Below, in pieces: positions 6,255 to 7,092 of a stretch of DNA of 7,092 nucleotides. The notes beneath the pieces were generated by a model that saw only the letters and a list, made by a program, of their open reading frames with translations, had not been told where the DNA came from and made no database searches. Positions within the stretch are counted from its first letter, which is position 1. The number at the start of each line of letters is the position of its first letter. The translations under genes were made by a program, and so were the position numbers. Source of the stretch: Oscillospiraceae bacterium. GTDB taxonomy: Bacteria; Bacillota; Clostridia; Oscillospirales; Oscillospiraceae. The stretch lies in assembly GCA_009776905.1 (NCBI GenBank), contig WRMX01000135.1:1-7092 (forward strand), given 5' to 3'.

Positions 6255-6330
6255 TAATTCCGCAGGCTGCCTATGGGTGAGGCTATGGGTGAAGCTATGG
6301 GTGAGGCAGTTAATTCCGAAGGCTGCCTAT
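6255..6330. repeat. 20-base direct repeat duplicating the 3' tail of the PFL gene
   Basis: Positions 6255-6274 and 6311-6330 match at 19 of 20 bases, offset by 56. The right copy is the authentic end of the PFL-family gene (IGSLRN and most of the stop codon). The left copy lies outside the gene and, in a different reading frame, again encodes IGSLRN followed by a stop. The tandem 12-base units lie between the two copies. The offset is not a multiple of three, so the extra tail is not in frame with the gene. Confidence 0.75.
6271..6306. repeat. three tandem 12-base units
   Basis: Units 6271-6282, 6283-6294 and 6295-6306 read CTATGGGTGAGG, CTATGGGTGAAG and CTATGGGTGAGG, with one mismatch in the middle copy. 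On the minus strand, in the frame of the duplicated tail, each unit encodes Ser-Pro-Ile and Ala or Gly. This is a minisatellite-like array immediately after the PFL-family stop codon and probably arose by slippage. Confidence 0.8.
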
Positions 6331-7092
6331 CGGGGCGGGGATGCGCCCGCCGCGCGCGATGAAGGCGGAGCTGTCGCCGGCCGTGACGGGCATTATCGGC
6401 GCGGAACCGAGCAATCCTCCAAATTCCACCCTGTCGCCGACATCTTTGCCGGGCACGGGTATTATGCGGACGGCAGTGGTCTTGTTGTTGACGACGCCGA
6501 TGGCGGCCTCGTCCGCGATGATCGCGGAAATGGTCGAAGCGTCGGTATCCCCGGGGACAGCAATCATGTCGAGCCCAACGGAGCATACGCAGGTCATCGC
6601 TTCCAGCTTTGGTAGCGTCAGCACGCCCGATTCCACCGCCGCGATCATTCCGGCATCTTCCGAGACGGGGATAAACGCGCCGGAAAGCCCGCCGACGTGC
6701 GACGATGCCATTACGCCGCCTTTTTTAACCGCGTCGTTGAGCAGCGCGAGCGCGGCCGTCGTGCCGTGAACACCCGCGCGGCTTAGCCCCATCTCCTCCA
6801 GGATGTCCGCGACGCTGTCGCCCACGGCTGGGGTGGGGGCCAGAGAGAGGTCCACAATCCCAAAGGGGACGCCTAGGCGGCGCGAAGCTTCCTGTGCCAC
6901 GAGCTGCCCCATGCGCGTGACTCGGAACGCCGTTTTTTTGATCGTCTCGGCGACGGTGTCGAAAGGCTCGCCTTTGACCGTGCGGAGCGCGTGCGCGACG
7001 ACGCCCGGCCCTGATACTCCTACGTTTATGACGCATTCCGGCTCGCCCGTGCCGTGGAATGCTCCCGCCATGAAGGGGTTGTCCTCGACCGC
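6310..7092 (-). CDS. PFL/UPF0210 (DUF711) family protein, C-terminal part
   Basis: The last 260 residues are present and the N-terminal part lies beyond the right edge. Full family members are about 450 residues. The visible part begins AVEDNPFMAGAFHGTGEPE and continues with INVGVSGPGVV, IKKTAFRVTRMGQLVA, LSLAPTPAVGDSVADILEEMG, HGTTAALALLNDAVKKGG, HVGGLSGAFIPVSEDAGM, VCSVGLDMIAVPGDTD, NNKTTAVRIIPVPGKDVGD and the family-typical ending GGRIPAPI. The family is related in fold to the pyruvate formate-lyase/ribonucleotide reductase barrel, but its reaction is not established. An ATG at 7071 is internal, because the conserved stretch continues upstream of it. In many genomes a small ACT-domain gene sits directly upstream, which would be outside this window. 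The stop at 6310 is followed by a duplicated copy of the gene's own tail. Family assignment is firm and function is unknown. Confidence 0.93.
   Translation of the reverse strand, partial: AVEDNPFMAGAFHGTGEPECVINVGVSGPGVVAHALRTVKGEPFDTVAETIKKTAFRVTRMGQLVAQEASRRLGVPFGIVDLSLAPTPAVGDSVADILEEMGLSRAGVHGTTAALALLNDAVKKGGVMASSHVGGLSGAFIPVSEDAGMIAAVESGVLTLPKLEAMTCVCSVGLDMIAVPGDTDASTISAIIADEAAIGVVNNKTTAVRIIPVPGKDVGDRVEFGGLLGSAPIMPVTAGDSSAFIARGGRIPAPIGSLRN

Larger units (their letters stand above)
6105..6309. other. AT-rich, repeat-rich intergenic region upstream of the ABC transporter
   Basis: The stretch between the PFL-family stop and the transporter start contains no gene. It is much more AT-rich than its neighbours between about 6110 and 6245, and several kinds of short repeat are packed into it. 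These are listed separately. It should hold the promoter of the ABC/DUF169 unit and the end of the PFL transcript. I see no canonical intrinsic terminator for the PFL gene. Confidence 0.7.

Noticed and set aside
6271..6306. CRISPR-like array
   Set aside because: Three directly adjoining 12-base units with no spacers form a minisatellite, not a CRISPR.
6254..6586. A separate minus-strand gene ending in the SPIA repeats
   Set aside because: It overlaps the conserved PFL-family coding region in another frame, and its upstream translation is Arg/His-rich shadow sequence. Only its tail, the duplicated 3' end, is notable.

Overview
This window carries four genes, all read from the minus strand, so transcription runs from right to left. 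The GC-rich coding sequence, strong AAGGAGG-type ribosome binding sites, a UUG start, a MacB-like ABC transporter with its ATPase fused in front of the permease, and single DUF169 and UPF0210/PFL-family genes together suggest a moderately GC-rich Bacillota, probably an anaerobic Clostridia-type organism. This assignment is an inference from gene style. No rRNA or other marker gene is present to confirm it.

Layout from right to left. (1) 7092-6310: the C-terminal 260 residues of a PFL/UPF0210 (DUF711) family protein, whose start lies beyond the right edge. (2) 6309-6105: a roughly 205-base AT-rich, repeat-rich intergenic stretch. It holds a duplicated copy of the 3' tail of the PFL gene, three tandem 12-base units, a long imperfect hairpin containing two further 12-base tandem units, and a pair of TTAACA boxes 11 bases apart that resembles the binding site of a PhoP/OmpR-type response regulator. 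(3) 6104-3468: a fused ABC transporter (ATPase plus FtsX/MacB-like permease, 878 residues) that probably starts at a UUG. (4) 3434-2673: a DUF169 protein, 33 bases downstream of the transporter, with a strong ribosome binding site, so probably co-transcribed with it. (5) 2672-2295: a gene-free stretch of 378 bases with an 11-bp perfect inverted repeat, other hairpins and a candidate promoter. (6) 2294-27: comEC, the inner-membrane DNA uptake channel with a C-terminal metallo-beta-lactamase domain. (7) Positions 1-26 hold no recognisable feature.

The genes do not form one obvious pathway. The transporter and the DUF169 gene look like one transcription unit, possibly controlled by a two-component regulator. 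comEC appears to have its own promoter and leader. The PFL-family gene is the end of a separate unit. I see no mobile element, CRISPR array, tRNA, rRNA or defence system. The most unusual features are the repeat stack between the PFL gene and the transporter, and a sense-oriented hairpin plus U-tract, shaped like an intrinsic terminator, inside the comEC coding region. I do not find a convincing new multi-gene system here.
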